Notes: generated by a model from the letters alone, not told the origin. Shown: positions 17,796 through 27,633, numbered from the stretch's first letter. The stretch is DNA of 64,000 bases from Corallococcus macrosporus DSM 14697 (GCF_002305895.1 NZ_CP022203.1:3078501-3142500), one strand, 5' to 3'. Numbers and translations: made by a program.

Positions 17796-18736
17796 TGCCC
17801 CACGTGCGCATCGCCACCCGGCAGAGCCCGCTGGCGCTCTGGCAGGCGCGTCACGTGGGCGCGCTCCTGACGTCGCGTCACCCCGGCCTGGAGGTGTCCC
17901 TGGTGGAGATGACCACCGAGGGGGACCGCTTCCTGTCCGCGCCGCTGTCCGCGGTGGGCGGCAAGGGCCTGTTCGTGAAGGAAATCGAGCAGGCGCTGCT
18001 CGACGGGCGCGCGGACCTCGCCGTGCACAGCCTCAAGGACATGACGTCGGTGTTCCCGGAGGGGCTGATGCTCGCGGCGGTGCCGGAGCGCGAGGACCCT
18101 CGCGACGCCTTCTGCGGCCTGGGCGGGCTGACGCTGGACACTCTGCCCCAGGGCGCGCGCGTGGGCACGTCGTCGCTGCGCCGGAGCTGCATCCTGCGCT
18201 CGCGGCGGCCGGACGTGGACATCGTCAGCGTGCGCGGCAACGTGCAGACGCGCCTGGCGAGGACGCGTGAGCAGGGATTGGCGGGCGCGCTGCTGGCGTA
18301 TGCGGGCCTCAAGCGCCTGGGCTTGGAGGACGTCATCACCCAGGTGCTGCCGCCCGAGGTGAGCCTGCCCGCGGTGGGGCAGGGCGTGCTGGCCATCCAG
18401 TGCCGCACGGAGGACTCGCGCGTGCGCGAGCTGCTGGCGCCGCTGGAGCACGCCACCACGCGCATCGCCGTCACCGCCGAGCGCGCGCTGCTGGCGAAGC
18501 TGGAGGGGGGCTGCACCGTGCCCCTGGCCGGCCACGCCACCGTGTCCGGCGACAGCGTGTGGCTGCGCGGACTGGTGGGCCGTCCGGATGGCACACACGT
18601 GGTGCGGGGCGAGGTGCGCGGGCCCGTGTCCCAGGCGCATGCGCTGGGGGAGGCCCTTGCGGACGACCTGCTGTCGCGTGGGGCCGCGGACATCTTGCGT
18701 GATTTCGCGCGCCGCGCCGAGGCGCGGGAGTCCTAG
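17795..18736 (+). CDS. hemC: Hydroxymethylbilane synthase (porphobilinogen deaminase)
   Basis: 313 residues from ATG 17795, with GGAGG 6 bases upstream; GTG 17792 would add one residue. [15 protein letters not shown]-terminus, VHSLKDM, GTSSLRR, the RGNVQTRL substrate-binding arginines, and the dipyrromethane cofactor cysteine C240 in GGCTVPLAG. It polymerises four porphobilinogens into hydroxymethylbilane. Coupled to hemA by overlapping stop and start. Confidence 0.97.
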   Translation: MPHVRIATRQSPLALWQARHVGALLTSRHPGLEVSLVEMTTEGDRFLSAPLSAVGGKGLFVKEIEQALLDGRADLAVHSLKDMTSVFPEGLMLAAVPEREDPRDAFCGLGGLTLDTLPQGARVGTSSLRRSCILRSRRPDVDIVSVRGNVQTRLARTREQGLAGALLAYAGLKRLGLEDVITQVLPPEVSLPAVGQGVLAIQCRTEDSRVRELLAPLEHATTRIAVTAERALLAKLEGGCTVPLAGHATVSGDSVWLRGLVGRPDGTHVVRGEVRGPVSQAHALGEALADDLLSRGAADILRDFARRAEARES

Positions 18737-18748
18737 ACTGTCGCTCGC

Positions 18749-19519
18749 GTGGAACGGCGACTGGAAGGCAAGAGAGTCTTGGTGACGCGCCCGCGTGAGC
18801 GGGCCGAGGAGCTGTGCTTCCTCCTGGAGGACGAGGGCGCGGAGGTGCTCAGCGTGCCCTTGTTGGAGCTGCATCCTCCGGAGGACCCGCGTCCGCTGGC
18901 GTCCGCGGCCGAGCACATCCAACGCTACGCCTGGGTGGTGTTCGCGAGCCCGTCGGGCGTGGAGGCGCTGATGGAGGCGCTGCGCGAGGCGGGCACGCAG
19001 GACCGGATGCAGCGGGTGAAGGTGGCCACCGTGGGGCCACGCACGACGCGCGCCGCGGAGGGCTACGGGCTGGACGTGGTGGCCGAGCCCGCCGAGGGCA
19101 CGGGAGAGGCCCTGTTCAACCTCATCAAGGACGCGCTGCAGCCGGGTGATGAGGTCCTGCTTCCCGCCGCCGAGGAGGGCCGCAGGGAGCTGGAGGACTC
19201 GCTGCGGGAGCATGGCGTTCTGGTGACGCGGGTGACGGCGTACCGCTCCACCCCCGCCGCCCTGCCGCCCGAGGCGCTGGCCCTGCTGGATGCGACCCCG
19301 CCGGACGTGGTGCTCTTCGCCTCGCCGCGCACGGCCGAGGCCTTCCTGGAAGAGGCCGGCCGCGAGCGCCTGGCCACCGCGCGCGTGGTGGCCATTGGCC
19401 CGACGACGGCGTCCGCCCTGGAGCGGCTGGGGGTGCCCGCGGCGGCCGTCGCCGAGCGGCCGACCCCGGAGTCCCTGGTGGACGCCACGGTGCTCGCGGT
19501 GACGAGCACCGTGCACTGA
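18749..19519 (+). CDS. hemD: Uroporphyrinogen-III synthase
   Basis: 256 residues from GTG 18749, twelve bases after hemC. HemD is poorly conserved, but the two-lobe pattern is clear: KRVLVTRPRERAEEL at the N-terminus, YAWVVFASPSGVEAL, VATVGPRTTRA, a second lobe with VVLFASPRTAEAFLEEA and VVAIGPTTASAL. It cyclises hydroxymethylbilane to uroporphyrinogen III. Position directly after hemA-hemC supports it. The pathway genes hemB and hemE are not in the window. Confidence 0.93.
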   Translation: MERRLEGKRVLVTRPRERAEELCFLLEDEGAEVLSVPLLELHPPEDPRPLASAAEHIQRYAWVVFASPSGVEALMEALREAGTQDRMQRVKVATVGPRTTRAAEGYGLDVVAEPAEGTGEALFNLIKDALQPGDEVLLPAAEEGRRELEDSLREHGVLVTRVTAYRSTPAALPPEALALLDATPPDVVLFASPRTAEAFLEEAGRERLATARVVAIGPTTASALERLGVPAAAVAERPTPESLVDATVLAVTSTVH

Positions 19520-19739
19520 GCGAGCAGCGACGCAGCGCCCGCACGGCCGCGTGACGGGGCGCGCGCTCCCAAGCCGGCACGGCTGCACGCCGGGCCGCGC
19601 GGCGGCGTGCTGCCTGCCTGGTGACGTGAGGGGCGCCAGGCGTGTTGGCGCGCGAGACGTCCGCCAGGGGGCGGTGCCCCGTCTGCTACGCTCTGGGCTC
19701 GCACTCCGGCAGAGGCCGCCGGGGTGAAAGGAGACGCGC

Positions 19740-21584
19740 TTGGTACAGCCGATGAGCGGCGTGGGGGGCACTGCTCCGCAGAAGAGCCGGGATGACTTCA
19801 CCACGCTGTTCGTGCTGGAGGCGCTCGTCGCCCAGGGGCTGCTGCAACCCCAGCAGGCGCAGGAGGTGCTGGCCCGCGAGGGCGCCGCGCGGGCCCGGGT
19901 GCTGAAGGCCCAGGGGGCCACTGGCGGCAAGGAGGCCGCCCGGTATGACGTGTCCCCGGTGGAAATCGTGGCGGCGTTCCAGGTGCCGCTGTCCAACGGC
20001 CGGGGCGTGCTGGACGAGGACCGCGTCACCGAGGCCGCCGCGCGCGCCGCCGGCATGACGTACCGGAAGATTGACCCGCTCAAGCTGGACATGGCGCTGG
20101 CCACGCGCACCGTGTCCAGGCCCTACGCCCAGAAGCACGTGCTGCTCCCGCTGGAGCGCACGCCGCAGGGGCGGTTGCTGGTGGCGGTGGCCAACCCCTT
20201 CGACCGCGAGCTCTTCGAGAGCTTCCACCGCCTCACGGGCCTGCCGGTGGAGCCCGTCCTCAGCGCGAAGGCGGACATCCTCAAGTCCATCAGCGACATC
20301 TACGGCTTCAAGAAGACGCTGGCGCGCGCCGCGGACGACTTCAGCGCCGCCGCCGGGGCGCAGGTCGCGAACTTCGAACAGCTCGTGTCGCTCAGCGGCA
20401 CCCAGGAGCTGGAGGCGTCGGACCGGCCGGTGGTGCAGGCGGTGGACTACCTGCTGCGCTACGCCTTCGACAACCGCGCGTCGGATATCCACATCGAGCC
20501 CAAGCGCACCACCAGCGTCGTCCGGCTGCGCATCGACGGCGTGCTGCACCCGGTGCACACGCTGCCCGCGCCGGTGCACCCGCCCATCGTCTCGCGCGTG
20601 AAGATGCTGGCGCGCATCGACATCTCCGAGCGCCGCAAGCCGCAGGACGGCCGCATCAAGACGGAGCGCGACGGGCGCGAGGTGGAGCTCCGTGTCTCCA
20701 CGCTGCCCACCGCGTTCGGTGAGAAGGTGGTCATCCGCATCTTCGACCCGGAGACGCTGGTGCAGGACATCGCCCAGCTCGGCTTCGAGCCCGACGAGAA
20801 GAGCGCCTTCGAGTCCTGGATTGACCAGCCGCACGGCCTCATCCTCGTCACCGGCCCCACGGGCAGCGGGAAGACGACGACGCTCTACTCCGCGCTCAAG
20901 GCGCTGGCCGGCCCCGACGTCAACGTCACCACGATTGAGGACCCCATCGAAATGGTGTGGGACGCCTTCAACCAGGTGCAGGTGCAGCCCAAGGTGGGGC
21001 TCGACTTCGCAGGGGCGCTGCGCCACATCCTCCGCCAGGACCCGGACGTCATCATGGTGGGCGAGATTCGCGACCCGGAGACGGCGGAGAACGCGATTCA
21101 GTCCGCGCTCACCGGCCACCTGGTGCTGTCCACGCTACACACCAATGACGCGCTGGGCGCGGTGGCGCGCATGCGGGACTTGGGCGTGCCGTCCTTCCTG
21201 CTGGCGCAGAGCCTCCTGGGCGTCATGGCCCAGCGCCTGCTGCGCCGGGTGTGCAGCCACTGCGCGCAGGAGACGACGCTGACGCCGGATGAGCTGCTCG
21301 CGCTCCAGGCGCCGCTGCCGCTGCTGCCGGGGGGCGTTCGCCTGCTCAAGGGCGCCGGGTGCGTGCGCTGCCGCGGCACCGGCTTCGCGGGCCGCACGGG
21401 CGTCTTTGAAATCGTCACCGCCGCGGGCGAGCTGAGGGACCTCATCGCCAACGAGGCGCCCTACTCGCGGATGGTGGAGGCGGCCCGGCGCGCGGGCATG
21501 CGGACGCTGCGCGAGGCGGCCGTGCGGAAGCTGGCCCAGGGCCTCACCGCCTTCGACGAGGTGGTGCGCATGACGACCGTCTGA
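19740..21584 (+). CDS. GspE/PilB-family secretion or pilus ATPase, orphan
   Basis: 614 residues from TTG 19740, supported by AAAGGAG 6 bases upstream (ATG 19752 is the alternative). An N-terminal T2SSE_N-like domain (about 60-200), then the ATPase: GPTGSGKTT Walker A with K378, Asp box and Walker B RQDPDVIMVGEIRDPE, His box LSTLHTND, and a zinc module with CSHC and CVRC. Such hexameric ATPases drive type II secretion or type IV pilus assembly. No pseudopilin, GspF/PilC or secretin gene is beside it, so it may work with parts encoded elsewhere. 220 bases without a gene separate it from hemD. Confidence 0.9.
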   Translation: MVQPMSGVGGTAPQKSRDDFTTLFVLEALVAQGLLQPQQAQEVLAREGAARARVLKAQGATGGKEAARYDVSPVEIVAAFQVPLSNGRGVLDEDRVTEAAARAAGMTYRKIDPLKLDMALATRTVSRPYAQKHVLLPLERTPQGRLLVAVANPFDRELFESFHRLTGLPVEPVLSAKADILKSISDIYGFKKTLARAADDFSAAAGAQVANFEQLVSLSGTQELEASDRPVVQAVDYLLRYAFDNRASDIHIEPKRTTSVVRLRIDGVLHPVHTLPAPVHPPIVSRVKMLARIDISERRKPQDGRIKTERDGREVELRVSTLPTAFGEKVVIRIFDPETLVQDIAQLGFEPDEKSAFESWIDQPHGLILVTGPTGSGKTTTLYSALKALAGPDVNVTTIEDPIEMVWDAFNQVQVQPKVGLDFAGALRHILRQDPDVIMVGEIRDPETAENAIQSALTGHLVLSTLHTNDALGAVARMRDLGVPSFLLAQSLLGVMAQRLLRRVCSHCAQETTLTPDELLALQAPLPLLPGGVRLLKGAGCVRCRGTGFAGRTGVFEIVTAAGELRDLIANEAPYSRMVEAARRAGMRTLREAAVRKLAQGLTAFDEVVRMTTV

Positions 21585-21591
21585 CGCACGA

Positions 21592-21624
21592 CGGCCCGGC
21601 CTCCCACGAGGAGAGACCGGGCCG
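21592..21624. terminator. Stem-loop between the ATPase and the outer-membrane protein
   Basis: CGGCCCGG at 21592-21599 pairs with CCGGGCCG at 21617-21624, with an inner CTCC/GGAG pairing. Located between convergent genes; likely bidirectional terminator, without a T-tract. Confidence 0.48.
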
Positions 21625-21663
21625 CGGCACCTTCCGGCTGCCCCGGCGGGGCAGGGGCGCGGC

Positions 21664-23199
21664 TTAGAAGCGCGCCTGGAGCAGGGTGTTGAAGCCCAGC
21701 GCGTGCGGACGCTCGAAGCTCGGCTGCGCCACGCCCGTCACGTCATCCCGGAACGTGGTCCGGTTGGTGTCGTACGTGTAGTAGACCTCGCCCACGGCGG
21801 CGACGGAGTCCGACAGGTCCCACCGGAAGGTGGCCTTCGCGGAGTAGATGGGCTCCGCCTTGCACGCCGCGTTGCCGCGGCCGCAGGTCTCCGGAAGGAT
21901 GCTGAGCTGATTCACGTCACGCACCACGACGGTGCGCGTGCCGATGAGGCTCACCGGCGGGTTGTTGCCGCCGAGCACCGGCGTGGGGCTGCGGAACGAG
22001 GCCGGCTGCTGCACGCCGAGGATGAAGCCCGGCGTGAAGTGCAGCTTGGGCAGGTGGTAGTCCGCGCCCACCGCGAGGAACATCTCCGGCTTCAGCTCCG
22101 TGCCCTCCGGGAAGTCCTGGAACGGCGGGAAGCCAGGCACCTCGAACTGGATGAAGGACAGGCTGCGGTACAGGCCGAGGAGGCTGACGCGGAGCAAGTC
22201 ATACTTCGCGCGCGCCTGGAGGGCCACGGCGGTGGCGCCCTGCGGCTTGGTGGCGCCGAACTCGTTGGGCTTCTCCAGCGTCTGCGACAGGTAGCTGCCT
22301 TCGAGCGAGACGGTGTACGACAGACCGCCCGGGTACTGCTCCGGCGCGAAGAAGCGCTGATAGATGTCCGGGTCGTTCTTGTAGAGCCGGAAGTCCACGC
22401 TGGTGCCGACGGGCACGCCCACGTGGTAGACGATTTGACCGGACACGCCCGCGGCGTTCACCGGCGCCTCCACGCCGAGCGTCGCCAGGCCGGGCACCAG
22501 GCCCTTCTGGAAGTAGCCGCCGCCCGCCTCGACGCGCAGCGTCTCCAGGATGTCCCAGCCCGCGCCGGCCATGAGGCCGTACTTCGTCTCCTCCTCGCGG
22601 ATGAGCTCGTTCTGCATCAGCGCCGTCTTGCCGCCGACGTACGCGTACCAGTTGTCGCGGGTGATCTGCAGCTTGCCGCCGGGCACGCCGTTGGTGGCGG
22701 CGCGGGTGGTGAACACGCCGCTGCCACCCCAGGAGATGCGGTACGCATAGCCCAGACGGAAGCGGTCCGCGGACACCGGGAAGCCGACGAGCGAGATGCC
22801 TTCCTTCTCGCTCCAGCCCGGCGGCTGGTAGTTGAGCCGGATGTAGCTGGAGTTGTCGCGGATGTCGACGCCACCCGACGGACGCTCGAGCACCAGCAGC
22901 GTCAGCGCCGCTTCGGTCGTCAGCCCCTCGAAGAAGGCCGGCGCCCGCTTGTAGAGCACCACGTTCGACAGGGACTCGAAGCCGGAGAACCGGGTGTTGA
23001 AGTTGTCGTAGAACTGCGTGTTCTGGTTGCCGGCGCCGAACCGTGCATCGGGGCTGTTCGGCGTCGTCTCACCAGAGCCCGCGAGCACGTTGTCGTCCGC
23101 GAAGACGAACGACAGACGGGTGTCCACGAAGTCACTGGCCCACGCGGGCGCACTCAGGGAAATCAGGCCGGTCAGGGCCAGCTTCTGCAGCGTTTTCAA
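21664..23199 (-). CDS. Outer-membrane beta-barrel protein of surface module
   Basis: 511 residues from TTG 23199, chosen because GGAGAGGG lies directly upstream and the resulting N-terminus is a proper signal peptide (ends SAPAWA before Ser). The mature part is built of alternating strands typical of a barrel and ends with the terminal aromatic signature QARF. I see no porin family motif. It is the last of three leftward genes (78 bases after the lipoprotein). A transport or anchoring role for the neighbouring lipoproteins is an inference. Confidence 0.78.
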   Translation of the reverse strand: MKTLQKLALTGLISLSAPAWASDFVDTRLSFVFADDNVLAGSGETTPNSPDARFGAGNQNTQFYDNFNTRFSGFESLSNVVLYKRAPAFFEGLTTEAALTLLVLERPSGGVDIRDNSSYIRLNYQPPGWSEKEGISLVGFPVSADRFRLGYAYRISWGGSGVFTTRAATNGVPGGKLQITRDNWYAYVGGKTALMQNELIREEETKYGLMAGAGWDILETLRVEAGGGYFQKGLVPGLATLGVEAPVNAAGVSGQIVYHVGVPVGTSVDFRLYKNDPDIYQRFFAPEQYPGGLSYTVSLEGSYLSQTLEKPNEFGATKPQGATAVALQARAKYDLLRVSLLGLYRSLSFIQFEVPGFPPFQDFPEGTELKPEMFLAVGADYHLPKLHFTPGFILGVQQPASFRSPTPVLGGNNPPVSLIGTRTVVVRDVNQLSILPETCGRGNAACKAEPIYSAKATFRWDLSDSVAAVGEVYYTYDTNRTTFRDDVTGVAQPSFERPHALGFNTLLQARF

Positions 23200-23277
23200 T
23201 GTCCCTCTCCACGGAGCGGCTTGGGGGGGCCACTCCTCCCTGCTTCCCGTCACCGGGTCGCGAGAATCATCAGAAGA

Positions 23278-25248
23278 CTACGGATTGACGCAAGGCCGGA
23301 TCGGCTGCGGGCACTCCATGCCCGGGCCGGGGTAGCAGCAGATGTCGTCCAGGTCGCGAGGCAGCACGTTCCACCGGGGGCGGGCGGCGCTCACCTGGCG
23401 CAGGTGGCCCACGACGTCGAAGCTGGCCGCGTGCAGATTGCGGCACTGCTGGGCCGCCTCGGCGTCCGGGTCGTCCTCGCTGCAGTCCGGAGCCAGGTCC
23501 GGCACGGCGTCCTTCGTGACCAGGTTGATGCGCGTGCGCGCATCCGCGGCCACCTTGCAGGTGAGGGTGCCGTCCTCGCGGTTCTGGACGGAGGCGAAGA
23601 CGATGCCCTCTCCCGCGCCCATGACGTGCTGCAGCGGGGTGTTCGCGGCCAGCGCCACCGGCGTCCCGTTGGCGCCGAAGCGCACGTTGGCCGGCTTGTC
23701 GCAGGACACGTTGATGCGCTGGTCCCGGCTGAAGGTGTCCGACTGGGCCCAGTTGACCACGGTGGGGTCCACGTTGACGTCCGTGGTGAAGGTCTGGATG
23801 CGGTTGGGGACGGACTCGTCGAGCCCGGCGGCGGCGGCGCCGGTGGGGTTCATCTCCACCACGAACTGGCCGAAGCCGTTGTACGTGTTGCGCTCCGTGC
23901 AGTGGACGCCGGCGAACTGGCCGATGCCCAGCGTGCAGTCGATGTTGCACTGGCGCTCGGCGATTTCCGGATCGCTCGGGTTGTCCGTGCCGCAGCTTCC
24001 CCACGTTCCCGCGCGGGTGTTGGGGCAGAAGAAGGGCACCGTGCCGTTGCCGTTGGCGTCACAGTTCTGGAAGACGCGCGGGAACTTCACCCGCGTGAGC
24101 TTCACCAGCGACGACTCCAGGCTCTCCATCTTGTAGTTGCCGTAGCTGTAACCACACAGTGGGTCCGTCAGGTAGAGCGAGCCGCTGTAGCCGCACAGCC
24201 GGCCGTTGATCTCCACGGGGGGATTCAGCTTCAGGTACTTGTCCCACTCCGTCTGGGGCAGCAGCCGGACGCGCTCGCGCGTCGTCCAGGCGGGGAAGGT
24301 GAGCTGCGTGGTGGAGGTGAACTCCTGCACGGAGCCGGACACCGACCACAGCAGGTCACCCGGGTCGAGCCCTTCGGGGAAGGAGTAGTTGTAGATGTAG
24401 AGCGAGTTGAAGCGGCCGGGGTAGTAGCCGTCCGGCTCACCCGTCTGGATGTTGGCGCCGGGGACGCTGTCCTCGCGCACGCGGCAGGCCGTCATGTCCG
24501 TGACGAAGAAGCCGCCCGGGTCCGTGCCCGTCACCAGCAGCGTCACCGGCTGCTTGTCGTTCGTGTCGCCCTCGGGGCAGTTCTGCAGCAGCGGCGGCCC
24601 GGCCTCCGGGTTGCGCCCGATGCGCATGTACGTCCCGGCGTACGCGGTGAGCTGGTCGCTGTTCTGCGGGACCTGCACGGTGGCGATGGTCGGCTCCTCG
24701 AACTTCATCAGCCGCGACAGGCCCGTGGCGTTGGTGCGCGTCGCCGGCTCCTGGGGCAGCTCGCCGGGGACGACCTGCCCGTCGGCGTAGTCCACCTGGG
24801 GCGGCTCGTCCTGCACCCAGACGTGGGCGTCTCCGTAGAGCTGGCCGGAGCGCACCGTGCCGGTGCCCCGGCCGTTGGTGAGCTGGGTCCAGCGGTAGCG
24901 GTACTCGCCCATGATGTTGCCCGGCACCGTGCGGAAGGACACCGGCCCGTTGAACGACTCCATGGGCTGGCCCTTCGCGTCCAGGGCGGTGATCTCCACG
25001 TCGAAGTCCACCGGCGTGCGGGGCAGGGCCAGCCGGCAGTCGTCCGTGCCGCGAACCTCCAGCGGGACCTGGTCCTGGCCGCCGTGCGCGTCAGCGCATT
25101 CATTGACGACCGGCAGCGGCGTGCGCGTGCCTCCGGTGTAGATGCCCGTGAGGTTGACCTGGAAGGAGGCCACGCCGTCAGGCTGCGGCGTTTCCTGGGT
25201 GTAACAGCCGGCCGCCGCGAGGGCCGACAGGAAGAGCAGGCGCTTCAT
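23278..25248 (-). CDS. Large Cys-rich lipoprotein of unknown function
   Basis: 656 residues with lipobox LAAAGC (Cys15), so lipid-anchored in the envelope. It has Ig-like beta stretches (for example VDFDVEITALDAKGQPMESF, resembling bacterial Ig/invasin-type domains), and a central and C-terminal region with many cysteines (CGYSGS, CGYSYG, CGTDNP, CNIDC, CCYPG) that probably form disulfides. No known family. Its ATG abuts the stop of the 5'-nucleotidase-like gene with zero spacing, so the two are certainly co-translated. The partner barrel gene follows. Function unknown. Confidence 0.8.
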   Translation of the reverse strand: MKRLLFLSALAAAGCYTQETPQPDGVASFQVNLTGIYTGGTRTPLPVVNECADAHGGQDQVPLEVRGTDDCRLALPRTPVDFDVEITALDAKGQPMESFNGPVSFRTVPGNIMGEYRYRWTQLTNGRGTGTVRSGQLYGDAHVWVQDEPPQVDYADGQVVPGELPQEPATRTNATGLSRLMKFEEPTIATVQVPQNSDQLTAYAGTYMRIGRNPEAGPPLLQNCPEGDTNDKQPVTLLVTGTDPGGFFVTDMTACRVREDSVPGANIQTGEPDGYYPGRFNSLYIYNYSFPEGLDPGDLLWSVSGSVQEFTSTTQLTFPAWTTRERVRLLPQTEWDKYLKLNPPVEINGRLCGYSGSLYLTDPLCGYSYGNYKMESLESSLVKLTRVKFPRVFQNCDANGNGTVPFFCPNTRAGTWGSCGTDNPSDPEIAERQCNIDCTLGIGQFAGVHCTERNTYNGFGQFVVEMNPTGAAAAGLDESVPNRIQTFTTDVNVDPTVVNWAQSDTFSRDQRINVSCDKPANVRFGANGTPVALAANTPLQHVMGAGEGIVFASVQNREDGTLTCKVAADARTRINLVTKDAVPDLAPDCSEDDPDAEAAQQCRNLHAASFDVVGHLRQVSAARPRWNVLPRDLDDICCYPGPGMECPQPIRPCVNP

Positions 25249-27633
25249 TTACTTCACCCTCCGGCCGATACGGGAATCCTCCACCGCGTCCGCGATGGAC
25301 ACGGAGGTGGGGTTCTCACAGAAATTCCGAAGCTGGTTCGTCACCGTGCCGCAGATGGGGTTGTTGCCCGCCAGCACGTCCCGGCAACTGCACCGGCCGG
25401 TGTACGGGCCCTCCGGCACGTTGCACTGGCTCTGGATGTCCTCGGCCGTCAGGCCCGGCACGCCGCAGCGCTCCGCCGCGTCCGAGGGGAGCGACAGCAG
25501 GTCCTTGCAGGCGCAGCTCCCCACCTCCTTGTTCAGCGCGGCCTTGAAGTCGGCGGCGGCGCGGCAGGAGCCCACCACCTGCTCATTCACCGTCCAGCGG
25601 CCGTTGATGAGGTTGCCGCAGTAGTGGCCCGACTTGGACATCTCGTTCCCCGCGAGGATGTCCTCGCAGGTGCAGAAGCCCTGCATGTAGCCGATGAGCG
25701 AGTCGCGCAGGGAGATGCCCGTCTCGATGCGGGTGGTGTTGCGCTTCAGGATGTTGAAGCCCGAGCCGCCCTTGGCGATGTAGTCGTTGACGGCGATCTT
25801 GTACGTGCCGGTGATGTCCAGCGGCTTGCCGTTGATCTGGATGTCGGTGCCCGGGTGGGCGTAGCAGCGGCCCACGCTGGAGTCGTTGCTCTGGTCCACC
25901 AGGCACTGCCACGGCGCGTGGCCCTGGCGGTCCTGGTTGGGGCAGTCCGTGCCGTTGAGCGCCGGGTCGCAGGCGATCTGCAGGTCGTTCACCTGCACCT
26001 GGGCGCAGTCCATGGTGAAGCGGGCGCCGGAGATCTGCGCCTGGCTGACGCAGCCGCGCTCCGCGGAGCGCTCGGTGACGAAGTCGAACAGCTCCTGCAT
26101 CTCCTTGCCGGAGAGGTACATGATGTTGATGGTGTTCTCGAACGGGAACACGTTGAACATCGACTCCTGGCTCACCACGCCCGCGTAGAGGTTGTCGCGG
26201 ATGCCCAGCGAGTTGGTGAGCGCCATCTCCGCCTCGACGCGGCGACGCTTGCGCATGGAGTCCGCGGCGATGTTGCCCAGCGGCGAGTCACCGCCCGTGG
26301 AGTTGTTGCGGCGCTGCACGTCGCGTGGCGCGTAGGAGAAGATGGACGTCAACTGGTAGTTGAAGTCCATGCCCAGGATGTACGGCTGGAGCAGATGCGT
26401 GGTCATCCGGTCCTCCTGGTTCCGGCACGCCTCGATGGCCTGACGGACGCGCTCGTCGCGGAGGAACTGGCCCTCCTCCCAGAACACGTTGGAGTCGTGG
26501 CGGAAGCGGCGCATGGCGTCGTCGCACCACAGGGCGTCCATGGGGAACACGCGGAAGTCCTGGCTGATGATCTCGCCGCCCTCACCGGCGCCGAGCACCT
26601 CCGGCATCTTCACCACCAGCTCCAGCCGGCCCACGTACTTGGCGAACGCGCCGGAGTGCGCGAGCACCACCTTGCGGCCCGCGGGGTCGGTGAGCAGCTG
26701 CGGCGGGTTGAGCACGACGTGCAGGTGGCCGCCCATCACCGCGTCCACGCCCACCACACCAGGGATGCGCACGCGCACCACGGACTTGTCGTCGCCTTCG
26801 GGGCCGAACCACTCCAGGACCTCCCACGGCTCCTTCTGGCGCTGCACGTAGGCCTTGGCGCGCTCGTACTCGTAATAGGCCTCGTAGCCCTGGATGACGT
26901 CCTGGTCCTCGTGGAGGCCCAGGTGGCTGACCAGCACGATGAGGTCCGTGACGGGGCGCAGCAGATCCACGTAGGCGCGCGCCACCTCGTTCTGCTCCAG
27001 CGGCGTCACCTGGAGGCTGTTGCCACCTTCGACGATGGAGTTGAGCGAGGAGATGTTGGCCATGCCGATGATGGCCACCCGCAGGCCCTTCACGTTGCGG
27101 ATGGTGTACGGCTCCACCTCCAGGGCCGTCTGGTGGTTGCCGTTCGCCCGCCAGTCGTCCCAGAAGTAGTTGGCCGCCAGCAGCGGGAACATCGCGTGCT
27201 GCTGCGCCATCTGGGTGAAGTTGAGCAGGCCCGCGTCGAACTCGTGGTTGCCCACGACGGCCGCGTCGAGCCGCGCCTCGGAGAGGAACTTGAACTCCAC
27301 CTCGCCGGTGTTGAGGTTGAAGATGGGCGCGCCCTGGAAGCAGTCGCCCGAGTCCACGTGCAGCACGCGCTCGCCCTGGGCGCGCTCGCGCTTGAGCAGC
27401 GCGCCCATGCGCGTGGCGCCACCGAAGGGGCCCGCTTCCGGGATGGTCCCCAGGTCCACGTCCGTCTTCAACGGCGTGAAGTCATAGGGGATGAGGCGCG
27501 AGTGAATGTCCGAGGTATGAAGGAGCGTCAGACGCACCTCCTGCCCCTCGAGGTTGTAATCCTGGCCTTCCAACACCGGCATGCACGAAGCAGAGGCCAG
27601 GGCGCAGCAGAGGCCGAGCAGGAGGCGACGCAT
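25249..27633 (-). CDS. UshA/5'-nucleotidase-family lipoprotein with Cys-rich tail
   Basis: 794 residues from ATG 27633. Lipobox LASASC places Cys17 as the lipid anchor. The metallophosphoesterase core is intact: D42-x-H44 in HTSDIHS, DSGDCFQG, GNHEFD (128-133) and a later GVDAVMGGHLHVVL. A 5'-nucleotidase C-terminal substrate domain follows. The last roughly 140 residues hold three cysteine repeats (CTCEDILAG, CACKDLLS, CSCRDVLAG). Expected to hydrolyse nucleotides or other phosphoesters outside the cytoplasm. First gene of the three-gene surface module. Confidence 0.88.
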   Translation of the reverse strand: MRRLLLGLCCALASASCMPVLEGQDYNLEGQEVRLTLLHTSDIHSRLIPYDFTPLKTDVDLGTIPEAGPFGGATRMGALLKRERAQGERVLHVDSGDCFQGAPIFNLNTGEVEFKFLSEARLDAAVVGNHEFDAGLLNFTQMAQQHAMFPLLAANYFWDDWRANGNHQTALEVEPYTIRNVKGLRVAIIGMANISSLNSIVEGGNSLQVTPLEQNEVARAYVDLLRPVTDLIVLVSHLGLHEDQDVIQGYEAYYEYERAKAYVQRQKEPWEVLEWFGPEGDDKSVVRVRIPGVVGVDAVMGGHLHVVLNPPQLLTDPAGRKVVLAHSGAFAKYVGRLELVVKMPEVLGAGEGGEIISQDFRVFPMDALWCDDAMRRFRHDSNVFWEEGQFLRDERVRQAIEACRNQEDRMTTHLLQPYILGMDFNYQLTSIFSYAPRDVQRRNNSTGGDSPLGNIAADSMRKRRRVEAEMALTNSLGIRDNLYAGVVSQESMFNVFPFENTINIMYLSGKEMQELFDFVTERSAERGCVSQAQISGARFTMDCAQVQVNDLQIACDPALNGTDCPNQDRQGHAPWQCLVDQSNDSSVGRCYAHPGTDIQINGKPLDITGTYKIAVNDYIAKGGSGFNILKRNTTRIETGISLRDSLIGYMQGFCTCEDILAGNEMSKSGHYCGNLINGRWTVNEQVVGSCRAAADFKAALNKEVGSCACKDLLSLPSDAAERCGVPGLTAEDIQSQCNVPEGPYTGRCSCRDVLAGNNPICGTVTNQLRNFCENPTSVSIADAVEDSRIGRRVK

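Noticed and set aside
17345-20110. Minus-strand open frame of 921 codons over hemA, hemC, hemD and the secretion ATPase
   Set aside because: It shadows genes with clear catalytic motifs and has no recognisable domain.
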